NCBI GenBank assembly: GCA_033439685.1
Contig: JAUEDM010000001.1
Location: 8,990,001-9,054,000 of the forward strand
Origin: Apodospora peruviana
Lineage: Eukaryota; Ascomycota; Sordariomycetes; Sordariales; Lasiosphaeriaceae
Direction: 5' to 3'
Length of the DNA: 64,000 nt
This document shows, piece after piece, positions 1 to 10,382 of this stretch. Every line of letters begins with the position of its first letter. Positions within the stretch are counted from its first letter, which is position 1. The notes below the pieces were generated by a model. The model saw only the letters and a program-made list of their open reading frames with translations. It had not been told where the DNA came from and did not search any database. The position numbers and the translations under genes were made by a program.

Positions 1-1416
1 GAGCGGCGAAACCGGCACTGTGATCAGGACTACGGGGCGACTGCGCGCCGTCCCTAAGCAGAGGCACGGGGCTGCGCATGGCACCAGCAGCCGCGGCACC
101 GGCACCTGCACCAGCCCCAATAGCCGCAGCGGTCTCCCATTTCTCCTTTCCGCCGCCAGTCAGTGCCGTTGGCGTCGCAGAAGCGGAGTTGGGCACGCTG
201 TAGCTATCCTTGTCGGCAAAGCCCTCGTTGCGCATCTCCTTGGCGTTATACTCGGTTGCGGCGTCGGCAAAGCTGTCTGGGTCGATACCGGCCTTCTTGA
301 AGCGGTCCAGCTCGAGCCGCTCCGCCTGGAACTTGGCCTCGGCGATCTTCGCCTCGCGGGACCCCCGGCGGCGCTGGCGGATGCAGTAGAAGAGTGCAAA
401 GATGATGAGGACACCACCGACGCCGGCGGCACTCGCGTAGATGGCGATCTTGCTGGTGGAGGGGAGCTCGTTGAACTTCTCGGATACCGACTTCTCGGGA
501 ACTGCGTTGACGACTTCCTTGACGGTGGAGTTGCCTCTGGAGAGAGCGAAATGATTAGCATGCGCAGTCATACTTGCGCATTGCGGACTGAAACTTACTC
601 GCTGATCTTAATGCTCTGCCACGAGCCGGTCTTGTCGCTGTACGTGTACTCCTTGCCGCTGCTAAAGTCTTCGACCATAGCACTCTTGACGAACATGGTG
701 TACGGGCCCTTGCTGTAATCTGTGTCGCCACCGGCCCACTGGCGTGTGCCCTCAGGAAGGGTAGGATCACCACCAGCCCAGATACCAATCGAAAGCCGCA
801 TCGGTGTCTGAGGATAATACAAGGTGTTGTTGGCATCCTTGGGCAAAAGTGTGCGGACCAAGTTGGTATCGATGTAGAAATGCAGGGCGTCCTTTGTCCA
901 CACAGTGGTGTAGTTGTGGTAGTCATCTTGCACTCCGCCAATGGCATGGCTGGCGCCGTTGTGGAAATCCTGATGACCCTTGCCAAAGTAGTTGGTGGTA
1001 GCATTGACGTTGTCGCCACCCATAAACTCCCAGTCAATCTCGTCGAGGTCGTCACTCAGAAACATGATGGAGCTGATAATTCCTGTTCCGTGCGATGCCT
1101 TCATCCAGATTTCGGTCCGTCCCCAGAAGAAGTAGAACTTGGTCCGGATGGTGGGCGAGTCGCCCTGCTTATTGATGGTGAGTTCGGCGCCGTTGGCGGC
1201 ATTGTAGTTCACGGTCCCGACGTGTGTTTCCCAGATACTGGCTTTCGGCGTCGTGTTGAAGTGGGTGTAGAGTTCCATGCCCAGCGCCGGGTTGGGTGGA
1301 CATGTCACGTTCAGAGGCTGGCAGTCGGTCGTAACTTGGGCGGTGACAAGCTGGACGAGATTGGACGAGGCCAGCAGCGCGATGGCCGAGGCAAAAACTT
1401 GCCGTGTAAACAGCAT
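1..1416 (-). CDS. Crh-type GH16 chitin-glucan transglycosylase (3' end cut by window)
   Basis: Probably crosslinks chitin to beta-glucan in the cell wall, as known for the Crh/Utr2 family. Exon 1 is 1416..599 and exon 2 is 536..1, running off the left edge; the 62-bp intron has donor GTAAGT, and joining restores frame at Glu273. The start at 1416 is chosen over an upstream in-frame ATG at 1542 because it opens directly into a signal peptide (about residues 1-26). The GH16 catalytic motif DEIDWE is at residues 125-130, with the two acidic catalytic residues present. After the catalytic domain comes a short linker, a transmembrane helix (about 303-323), a basic stop-transfer stretch IRQRRR and an Ala/Gly-rich cytoplasmic tail. 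The tail with a real membrane helix, in place of a GPI signal, distinguishes it from yeast Crh1. Family assignment is secure; substrate is inferred. Confidence 0.9.
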
Positions 1417-2711
1417 GCTGAAGAAATGTGGTATCGTGAAATGAATGACAGTAGAACGCGGCGATCCAGTCGGTTCGTTGATCGGTGGTAGCTGGCACAC
1501 TCGGGGAGGCGCCGTGTCGATTTCAATGCGACGAGTACTCAAAGCTGCATATTGGTATCTTGCTGTTGGAAAAAGGATTGTCGGGATCTCGAGCTCGCGA
1601 GATAGGTATCGTATTGCTCAAAAGTGCACCAGGCCGAGCTCAATTGACGAAAACAGGAATGTCGCGAAAAGAATGGAAAAATGGCGGCAAAATGACAATG
1701 TCAGGATGCCTGGTCCGTGGACAAGAGAGCGTGGTTGTGTTGTTTGGAGGGAAAAGAACGACAAGAGTAAAAGGAGTGAACTCTTTTGTTTCAAGTGATG
1801 GTGACCCGGCGTTCGGGGAGGTGGACGTGGATGACGATGCAGGAGAAATCGGGATGAGACTGGGGAAAGAAGAAACGGCCGCCGGACCAGGAGATTGCGG
1901 AGGGTCATGAAAAAGGGGCAGCCACACCCACCACAAATGCAGGTACGGAGGGGTCAGGGTTTTGAGACCAGGCCAAAAGCGGGAAAGCCCGTTCTCTCAG
2001 TCACGAGCACGAGCCAATTTCCCGGGGTTTGGGCTAATTCTGAGACGTGATCTGTTTCTGTACTTGTGCTCTTCGGGGCTTAGCGCTTGATTTAGTGCTC
2101 GCCAATTGGACAAACCACAGCCATCAGATTGAGTTTATCCTGATTATCGCTAATCTTAGCCCGGAATCCACGCGGTGATGCACTGATGCACTGGTGGCAG
2201 TTGCTCTTCTGAGCTTAAAATTGAGTTTTGGCATCTTCAGGGAAGGAGCTTTTTCGAGACTGGCATGTTTTTCTTCTGTTTATTATCGCCCAAGCACGCG
2301 TCATCAACTTTCAAGTCTTGTCGCGTTTGACATTTGGTCGCACAACAGTCCTTTTCAACCTCCAAAATGTCTCGGGCGCCCTCAACATGCACCCGTCCCG
2401 TCTGTCCACGCGCACGCAGCGGCTCGCTCGCTGAGTGAGTGGCGGCTGAATGGCAAGCACACGAAACCTATTGAACGAAACGAAACGGTTGAGCAACAGC
2501 GCAAGTCCGTGAAGCCGACTCGAGAGCGCGCTTCCACCAGGTATTCTGTATTCCGGTCGCGCGGTGTGCGCAGGCTGATGAATACTTTCGTCGATCACGA
2601 GCCGACACGCCGGCGATCATGATGGTATTTTTTTGTTCTCCTCAATTGCCCTCCCCCATATTCGCATGGCACCTGTCGATTACGGTATTACCTACAACGT
2701 GATACGGACCC
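1417..2711. other. Intergenic: Crh promoter and 3' side of the Cys-rich gene
   Basis: No convincing gene. It should hold the promoter of the minus-strand Crh gene and the 3' flank of the minus-strand Cys-rich gene. Short open frames on both strands lack family signatures. Confidence 0.6.
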
Positions 2712-3576
2712 TCAGCCCATGGCTGCCCATACCAGGACCGGAATCACCATTCCCAACATCTGTCCTACTGACGATGATGGTGCTCCGGCTGTGACGACTG
2801 TCGGAGTCGGCGATCGGGTCGTCGTTGAGTTGGTGCTTCTGCTCGTTGTCGGCAATGGTATTGGTATTATGGCTCCCGAAGTCGGTGTATGGCTATGACT
2901 GGACCCCGTCGTCGTGGATGTCGCTTTGGTCGATATTGCTGTCGAGGATCTGGTTGAGGCCGGGTGGCTTGTTGTCATTGTCGTGGATGATGATGATGAT
3001 GATGATGAGGTCCGTGGAGTGGTCACGGTGCTGGAAGCGGTACTCGCCGCCGGCACAAGGGTGCTCGCCCCCAGATCCGAGGCGCACTGAGCAAGATCGG
3101 CTGTCTGCCTCGAGATCAGCACGACGTCGAGTTCTGGTTGAGCGATTCACATACCTCATCGCAGCAGTATATCAGTCCACCATCCGGCTCCTTGGCGCAA
3201 TAGAAATTGGCATCGCAAGCGCCTGCACAGCATCATCAGCATCAGACACTGAAACAAACACCGCCAATTTTTTGAAGGAAGACTTACGGCCAGTTCCGCC
3301 CGGGCAGCAAGTTTGGCCCGCCCCGGGATTATAGCAGAACAGGACGCTAATCACGTCCGCACTGCAGGCTGTGAAGTCGTCGCCACAGGCTTCAGCGCAG
3401 GTCTGGCCGACTCCGCAAGTGCCAAACTCGGGATTGTACCCATCACCTCGCTGCCGACCATAAAGTTTGAGAGCTGCCAAGTTCGGGCTTCTCCAGCTCT
3501 GGTAAGCTAATTCTCCCTCAGCAAGTTGGCTGACCCGAAGCAGCAGCACCAGGGTGGTGGTGGTTGTCAACAGCAT
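2712..3576 (-). CDS. Small secreted Cys-rich protein with Ser/Thr-rich stalk, probably GPI-anchored
   Basis: Unrecognised function. Three exons (3576..3288, 3222..3155, 3086..2712) give 243 residues; all four splice borders follow consensus (GTAAGT, GTATGT donors; GTGCAG, GCTCAG acceptors) and frames close exactly. Order of parts: signal peptide (about 1-21), a compact cysteine-rich module spread over exons 1-2 with patterns CGVGQTC, CGDDFTAC, QTCC and YCC, then about 100 residues of Ser/Thr/Pro stalk, and a hydrophobic C-terminus after a small-residue site, as in GPI-anchored wall proteins. The eight-serine run comes from a (TCA)n repeat. The architecture fits a surface protein with a small disulfide-rich head, of the kind found in fungal adhesins and effectors, but no family can be named. 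Confidence 0.75.
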
Positions 3577-4741
3577 CGTGCCTTGGCAGCGTGGTGGCAG
3601 ATGGTAAACTCGCAGACGCGCATCCGTTCAAGAAGCCAGTTTTTTTTATTTAGCTGAAGTCAGCTTTTTGAAGTCGGAAGAGACTCGAGCATGTAGGCGA
3701 CTCGTCCTTCGTGCCCAACAGCCTTATCGTGCCGTGCGACCCAGATCCAGTGACAGGGGAACGCGGGGTTCCGTTCTCGATATTGTCTCGGACTGTAGCG
3801 AGAGTTGCCAAAAGACCACGACCACCCACCACTTAACACGTCACTTGGCGGACTTTCTCGTTCAAAACGAGTGTGGCAGCGTTCCATTGCACAAAGTCTG
3901 GCAGAAAGCATCGCCTTATCTGGGCATGAGTTCACCGCTCGCTTTTGAGACCTTTCGGTCGGGGGAAAGGCTGGGAATGATGACGCTTTTTCGATGCGAC
4001 GGTGGTATTGGACCTGAACGGTAGGATTTCTGTTGTCGGCCCATCGCAATTGGTGGCCTCAAGCTGCAGAATCCGGCGTAACCCCCCTCCTCTCCCGGGA
4101 AACTTTTTTTATCGTCTTGCTTTTGTCGGCACACGAGGTTCTCCTCATCTTTGAGCCCCGAGACCGAATTTTCTAATCATGAAGACTTGTCTTCTTTTCT
4201 TCTTTGTCTGGACCGGCCACATGGGCTGTCTAGGTAGTCATCGGGTGTCGTCGACCGATTGGATCCACGAGGTGATTTTGCCAGGATCGTGACAGAAGCA
4301 GGAACCCAACGGTCCCCGATGCTAGCTATCTACGGTACGGTACCTACGTAAGTTGTCAGGCCCCAATCAGTTTCGTGGTGGCTGGCTGTCGGCTCATCAA
4401 TAGTGCCAACGTTCGCCAAACGACGTCGCATCGAGCCCATTCGCCAGCCGGCTGAGTGGCATCTGTCTCTGTGCGCACGCACGCGGAAACCCGGTCAGTG
4501 CGTGCAGGGAGCAAGCAACCCTCTATCCATCAAGACTGCAGACTGGGATAGCCTGGAAGGGTCCGTTCCTGCTTTTGTCTTTCTTTCTTGTTTTTGTCTT
4601 TTTGCTTTCCATTGTTGATTGTCATCATCGTCATCTGCGACATCGCTTTTGACGAGACAACAGGTCGGGCAGTGCCCCCTGTTCTCTTTTCCCCTTTCCC
4701 CTCACTCTTTCGTTTTGGAGACGGTTTTGTTCTGTCGAACG
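3577..4741. other. Intergenic: divergent promoter region
   Basis: Lies between the minus-strand Cys-rich gene and the plus-strand membrane-protein gene, so should contain both promoters. Pyrimidine-rich runs at about 4575-4720 just before the plus-strand start resemble a fungal 5' leader. No gene seen. Confidence 0.6.
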
Positions 4742-6808
4742 ATGGCGTCGTCCTCTCCCGGTGGCGGTGGCGGTGCGCATTTTATCAGCGACGGTCTACC
4801 GGCAGTCCAGTCCTACCCATCCTGCTACGTGTTCGGCGATTCCAGTCTCTACGGCGTCGGCATACGGACGAGCTATTACCTCCAGTACCTTGCTGCAGTT
4901 CTGTCGATTCTGTTCCTGCGCGGGCAGGACTTGATATCGCCATGGTTGTTCCTCTCGTTTGTGCCGCTCGTAGCGGCAAACTTTGTGGCTCTGACGATCA
5001 GTTCTACGGCAACAAATGGGCTGGTCGTTCTCGACTGGGCGATCGTGTTTGGGCTGGTGTTTTGGTCGATTGTGTTTCTGGCGAGGGCGGTGTTTTACAA
5101 GCCTGCGGGAGGATCGAGTCTTCTGTGGTATCAGATTGATGCGCCTTCAAGGGCGGCGCTACGACAGGATCTGGCAAAAGAGACTGGGCGGGTAGCGGTC
5201 AGCGACCAGGAAGTGGAATGGGACAGGCGATATGTCGCCGTCATCAAAGTGCTCGGGGCAGAGGGGAGCGGGAGCCGGAAGGTCACGGGGAACGATGCCG
5301 CCAGGCATGCTGCTCTGCAGCGGCCTTTGCAGGAGTACGCGGATGCGTTTGCTTCTGCTCGAGGGTCTCCGGTCTTTGGAGAGGCGGCAAATCACGTTCT
5401 GACCTTGTACGAGGACGAAGGGCGAACCCGCGATATCGTGGGTCGGATGATAGTAAGCAACACAGATGTCGGGTCGTTCCGCGATGCTCATGCCGAGGCA
5501 CTTCGACTCGCAAACGTCCCGTTCGACCAGGCTCGGGTCACGACGCAGGCCCTCGCGAAGATTGCCATGGAGGAACTCTACCCGGGACCGGTGTCTTACC
5601 CTCCGCGTTCGGCACGGCAAGTTATGGCGGATTTTGAGGCATGGGCTGGTACATCCGGCCTGGTCGGTTGCGGGCTGGCCCTGTTCCTCTACGCGGGCTA
5701 CCTGGCCTTCACGATATGGGTTCTCTTCCGAGGCATCGATCACGGGGCGAAGAGAGGCTGCGACGTCCGCATCATATTCTTCGTCGTCCCGGTCAGCATC
5801 TACAACCGTGCGGCGCTCACGGCGCTTCGTGTGTTGGCATGTATCTGGTTTGCGTTAGTGGGCGTGCCGGCTCTTCTTCTGGGGATCGGTTTCCTCGTCC
5901 TTGCAATCGTTGGCTGGTGGACTGGCGCGACTGTGGCACAACGACGCGGGGTCACGAGGATGACCAAGAAGGTCAACGCAACGGGGTTCAAGGCGGTCGC
6001 GTACGATGCTGGTGGGACAGCCGAGAAAGGCAAGGGGGCTACTACTGCCGTGGCGTCGACCAGCGCCCCGCAGTTTCCCGGTGTGTTTCGCGGCTCGAGA
6101 GCAAGCGACATGTTCTTTGACGCGGTGGAATCCCCGCAGGCATCTACCGCGCTCGTGCAGCAGCAGGAAAAATCAAAGGGTGCATCAGCTGGTCACTTTG
6201 ACGATCCTGCACTCGAAGAGTATAACAATAATACCACTGGTCCAGGAATTCGTGGAGGAGGTCCTGCCGCCGGGAGCAGGTCATCAGGCGTCGCGGGAAG
6301 GATGCTGGTCGTGGCGAGGTCCAAATTGGAGTGGATACTTGTCCTGCCGCTTGTTCACACCGTCGTCGTGGTCGAGTTGACGATCCTCATCAACAAACTC
6401 GACATGGGCAAACAACGAACCTTTACTTCGACGGGAGAGCTACTGGCTTTCTTCCTCGGGGCGTTCCTGCTCCTTCGGGTTTTGGGGAGGTGTCTGCTTT
6501 CTGCGGCTGATGGGTCGCGGAAGCGGCGATCGGCGAGATGGTTCGAGGAACGGTGGCGGGTGTTGACGGATCCCCCGAACCGGTGGCCGGACTTTTCGGG
6601 GGACGACATCAGTAGCAACATGAGGACGACTGGGACTGCAACTCAGGAACCGAGACCTGCCGACAAAAACACGGCGGCGACGAGGAAAGATAGCCAAGGT
6701 GTTGGTGGCGGCGGTTTGCAAAAGGTTTATACATGGCAGTCGGCAGGGAGGCGGAGTACCAGGAGTAGCATGGGCAGGTTTAAGGAGATGATGGACGATG
6801 ATAAGTGA
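4742..6808 (+). CDS. Polytopic membrane protein of unknown function, GIR/VELTI family, large member
   Basis: Single exon, 688 residues. The ATG at 4742 is preferred over the in-frame ATG at 4619, which would add 41 residues coded by a pyrimidine-rich leader-like stretch. Hydrophobic segments occur in three groups: near the N-terminus (residues about 40-130), in the middle (about 310-410) and near the C-terminus (about 530-585), separated by long soluble loops. The N-terminus carries YGVGIRTSYYLQ and the last helical region carries VELTILINKL followed by STGE. Both motifs recur in the 362-residue protein at 56788-57935, so the two are paralogues (see findings). The gene is flanked by a divergent Cys-rich gene and a downstream reductase with no functional hint. 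No transporter or receptor signature was recognised. Confidence 0.8.
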   Translation: MASSSPGGGGGAHFISDGLPAVQSYPSCYVFGDSSLYGVGIRTSYYLQYLAAVLSILFLRGQDLISPWLFLSFVPLVAANFVALTISSTATNGLVVLDWAIVFGLVFWSIVFLARAVFYKPAGGSSLLWYQIDAPSRAALRQDLAKETGRVAVSDQEVEWDRRYVAVIKVLGAEGSGSRKVTGNDAARHAALQRPLQEYADAFASARGSPVFGEAANHVLTLYEDEGRTRDIVGRMIVSNTDVGSFRDAHAEALRLANVPFDQARVTTQALAKIAMEELYPGPVSYPPRSARQVMADFEAWAGTSGLVGCGLALFLYAGYLAFTIWVLFRGIDHGAKRGCDVRIIFFVVPVSIYNRAALTALRVLACIWFALVGVPALLLGIGFLVLAIVGWWTGATVAQRRGVTRMTKKVNATGFKAVAYDAGGTAEKGKGATTAVASTSAPQFPGVFRGSRASDMFFDAVESPQASTALVQQQEKSKGASAGHFDDPALEEYNNNTTGPGIRGGGPAAGSRSSGVAGRMLVVARSKLEWILVLPLVHTVVVVELTILINKLDMGKQRTFTSTGELLAFFLGAFLLLRVLGRCLLSAADGSRKRRSARWFEERWRVLTDPPNRWPDFSGDDISSNMRTTGTATQEPRPADKNTAATRKDSQGVGGGGLQKVYTWQSAGRRSTRSSMGRFKEMMDDDK

Positions 6809-7562
6809 TGACGATGTTTTTGTTTACTAGATCATAAGTTTGGTAATAACACTAATATAATGTGATTCTGAGTTCGTTCCCCGGAATCGGGTTTCTAGTT
6901 GCTAGCAAAGGGGGCAGGAACCTGAAGCAGGCTTCCAAACCCGAATCCCGGGGGACTTTGTCGTGACACTGAGTGGCTCGGGATTGGTGCGGTGTGCATT
7001 TCACAACGAAATCGGAGCCGAAACGGAGACGGGTTTCGGCGGCACAACCCGCCCCAATGGAGACTGGGTCGTGGTTGCTGACTGCTGCCCACGCTGCTGC
7101 CCGCATCCGGCCGTGTCCCTCTGGGTCCTCCGAGGGAAGCCCTTCCTGAAGGAGTTACCTGGAGATCGGCATTCGGGAGGTGGTAGGGTACCTAATTGGA
7201 CATCGCATCTGCCTGGCATCAACTCCGATATAGAACCCGGAATTCCGACCTCGCTGGCAACTTGTGGCAAGAACCCTTTCGGTTCCTTCTTATCTCCATC
7301 ATTCTATCAAGTTCAACCTGCCAAATCCACATCCATCCATCTTTCCCCAAATCTCAAAAGTTTCCGGTGACTCAGATCCGAGGCATTATAAGTAAAGGTG
7401 CCTCCCCCCCTCAGCCGAAGTGGTACTGTAACGCTCCCATCTCGATCTCATTACTTCTCTCAATTTTGATCGTCTAACCATCTCACCCAAACAATTACTT
7501 GTCAACACCATCATCAGTCCACATCAATCAACACTATCTCGCAGCAACCAGAACCCATCATT
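6809..7562. other. Intergenic: promoter of the MDR reductase
   Basis: No gene. A TATA-like element (ATTATAAGTAAA) at about 7384-7395 and a CT/CA-rich leader rich in CATCA and CAACA words up to the ATG at 7563 mark a plausible core promoter and 5' UTR. Confidence 0.55.
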
Positions 7563-8504
7563 ATGGCCACAATGAAACAAGCCCAAATCACCACTTGGAA
7601 CACCACCCCGAATTACGTTGAGGTCCCCGTCCCGCCAACCCCAGCCAATGCCCCGTTTGTCCGGGTCAAAGTCCTCGCCTCAGGCTTGCACAGTTTGGTC
7701 CGTCTCCGCGCTACCGGAACCCACTACTCTGCAACCCAGCTCCCACACGTCCCCGGCTCCGACGGCGTCGGCAGCCTCCCCGACGGCAGTATTGTCTACT
7801 TCTCGGCCATGATGCTGCCCCACGGCGGCGCCTTCACCGAATACGTGGACATTCCGCACATCGCATGCACTAAACTCCCGACAGGCGCCGACCCAGTGCA
7901 GGTTGCCGGCCTCGTCAACCCGGCCGCCGGCAGCTGGATGGCCCTCGCCTCACTCGTGGCCCAATTGCCTACCAAATTCACCGTCACCATTCTCGGCGTG
8001 ACCTCTCTGTCCGGCACTGCCGCCGTCTCGGTGGCTAAACTTTTCGGCGCGGGCCGGGTCGTTGGCGTGGCGCGATCCAAGGACAAGATGGACGCCATCG
8101 ACGGCCTGGACGCAACCGTTGTCCTGAGTGATGAAGGTAGCACAGATTGGTCTGCGGCACTTGAGACGGACGTGATCCTTGATTTTCTGTATGGCTGGCC
8201 CGCTTTGTGTCTGCTCAAGGCGGTCAAGGGCGTGGTACATGTGCAGTACATGCAGATCGGGTCGTTGGCGGGGCCGACGATTGCTCTACCGGGAGATCTG
8301 TTGCGGAGCAAGAATATCACGCTGCGAGGATCAGGACCAGGCGCGTGGACGAGAGAGCAGTTTGCGCAACAGGCGCCCAAGATTGTGGCGGCCGTTGCTC
8401 AGGGCAAGATCAAGCCGTATCCGTTCAGGCAGGTCAAGTTGGAGGAGGTGGAGACTGTGTGGGAGGAGAGCGCGAAGACGGGGGAGAGGATTGTTTTTCT
8501 CTAG
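7563..8504 (+). CDS. Medium-chain dehydrogenase/reductase, quinone-oxidoreductase type
   Basis: Single exon, 313 residues; the ATG at 7563 is followed by a second at 7572. An N-terminal GroES-like fold (about 1-125) precedes a Rossmann domain (about 135-265) with a nucleotide-binding stretch GVTSLSGTAAVSVAK, followed by residues FGAGRVVGVARS where NADPH-specific members bind the 2'-phosphate. The cysteines that bind catalytic and structural zinc in alcohol dehydrogenases are absent, so it belongs to the zinc-free quinone reductase/enoyl reductase branch. Substrate unknown. It is slightly shorter than the usual 320-340 residues. It converges with the Zn2Cys6 gene downstream; the regulator could control it, but nothing in the sequence shows that. 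Confidence 0.88.
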   Translation: MATMKQAQITTWNTTPNYVEVPVPPTPANAPFVRVKVLASGLHSLVRLRATGTHYSATQLPHVPGSDGVGSLPDGSIVYFSAMMLPHGGAFTEYVDIPHIACTKLPTGADPVQVAGLVNPAAGSWMALASLVAQLPTKFTVTILGVTSLSGTAAVSVAKLFGAGRVVGVARSKDKMDAIDGLDATVVLSDEGSTDWSAALETDVILDFLYGWPALCLLKAVKGVVHVQYMQIGSLAGPTIALPGDLLRSKNITLRGSGPGAWTREQFAQQAPKIVAAVAQGKIKPYPFRQVKLEEVETVWEESAKTGERIVFL

Positions 8505-9828
8505 AGCCCATTGGACAGCTCAGCTTCCCAGGACCGAGAGTACTAGTACATCAACGACGAGATCAACGACGGGAAGTACGAGTGGATCAACGACTACACG
8601 ATTGACTACTCATGTATGAACGGTATGATACCCCGCAACGTGTCTACCTAGGTCCGATGCGGGTTGAATTTGGGCAAAGGCTTTGATGTCGCTACAGCGT
8701 AGTGTAATCAGTTATTAATTACGAAAACCGAAATGGTAGCACACAGATCCATTCTTGGAAGAGCCACTGTCCACTGCTTTTTGAAGCCGCCTCAGAAGCG
8801 ATGTTTCCGTTCGATTCTACATTCCATGATCTAATCACTACCGAAAGACGAAGCCATCGAGCAAACTAAGGTCTCCAATGTCTCCAGCGTTCCCATCATA
8901 CTCTTGTCAACTCGTCAGTCGGTCTCCAGACGTTGTGGAGACATAAACCGGAGAAATAAAGTATGCCTTGCCAAGAGATTACCTTGGTTAGTTTCTGTTC
9001 CATGTCAAGTACACGTTGTACGATCGTGATCCACTGCTACCTGAACCGGGCCCCCCTCGGGGGAGGCTCCTGATCAGGCATGGTTGCAACAACAACAGCC
9101 TTATGGGATCACCGATCACAACGGAAGCGGACCGCGATACCGAAGCGATACCGGGTGCTGAAGTTGTGTCAACCTGTCGTCAATTTGCTAGTTTAGAACT
9201 AGTCCTTCCGAAAGGCATGCATGGAACAGTCGCAACAGAGTCTGGGAAACAACCTTTTGCCTGAGTGGAAATTCTCGGTGTCTGTTCGGAAACGCCATGC
9301 GCTTGCAGCGCGTCAAGCCGTTAGCTGAGTGTCTCTTGTGTGCATCGGCTTCACTTTCCATGTGGAATTTGGTAGGTTGTGTTTGATGGAGTGTTTACGC
9401 ATTGGAATGAATTTTGGTTTATTTATGTGTAAATAAGGTCCCGAAGACTTTACCCCATCTTCGCAGGTTCCTAGATAATGGCAGATAGGTACCTGAGGTA
9501 CGTACCTAAGGTAGCTAATGTACAATCCAACTGCCAAGTATTCGTGATGTGATGTTGGGTATGGCCGCTCGCTCTCGTATCGTCCCGCCGTCAGTTGTTA
9601 GATACATCCATCCCCATGTTAGATCATAACATCCTCATGTGTAATCACATCCGTCTCATCTGCTGCCCTGGTTCGTTCCGATGCTGTCATAATACCGAGC
9701 AGTGTTTGTTGATTTGCTGTATCCAAGTCTTACGAATCCCACCACACGTTTTGAAAAGAGAGAGGAAGCTGTATGTAACTGGTAACAGAAGAAATATTTA
9801 CATAACAGGTAGCAATCTATCAGAGACG
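8505..9828. other. Intergenic between convergent genes
   Basis: Convergent 3' flanks of the reductase (+) and the Zn2Cys6 regulator (-). Only short non-conserved open frames; nothing else recognised. Confidence 0.55.
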
Positions 9829-10042
9829 CTACCGTGAATCCATCTGGAAATTAAAGTGCTGTTGCTGGAGACTTGCAGCGTCGTCGAACCAGCACGACGA
9901 CACTGACAGCTGCGGGTCGATGATTCCAATGTCGACGCCTGCTAACATATTAGTGGTGCTCCCGGCAGCAGTGGTACTCGTCGTTGCGGTCCATAAGTCG
10001 CTTGGCCATGCCCACTGTTCGTGTTGAGTCATGTTATTATAG

Positions 10043-10139
<97 letters not shown>

Positions 10140-10341
10140 GGTGCCGATCCTGCGGCATCGACACCTGCTGCTGCTGTTGTTGCGGCGCTTGCTGAAGATG
10201 ATGGTTTGGATGATGTTGATGAGATAACCTGTATCCCACCGACACTGTTGGATATGATGGCGGTGCGCTGTTGGTTTGGACGGATGGTATTATTGATCGT
10301 GCGTAGTCATTGTGGTATTGTGCGAATCCTGGGTGTAATAC

Positions 10342-10382
<41 letters not shown>

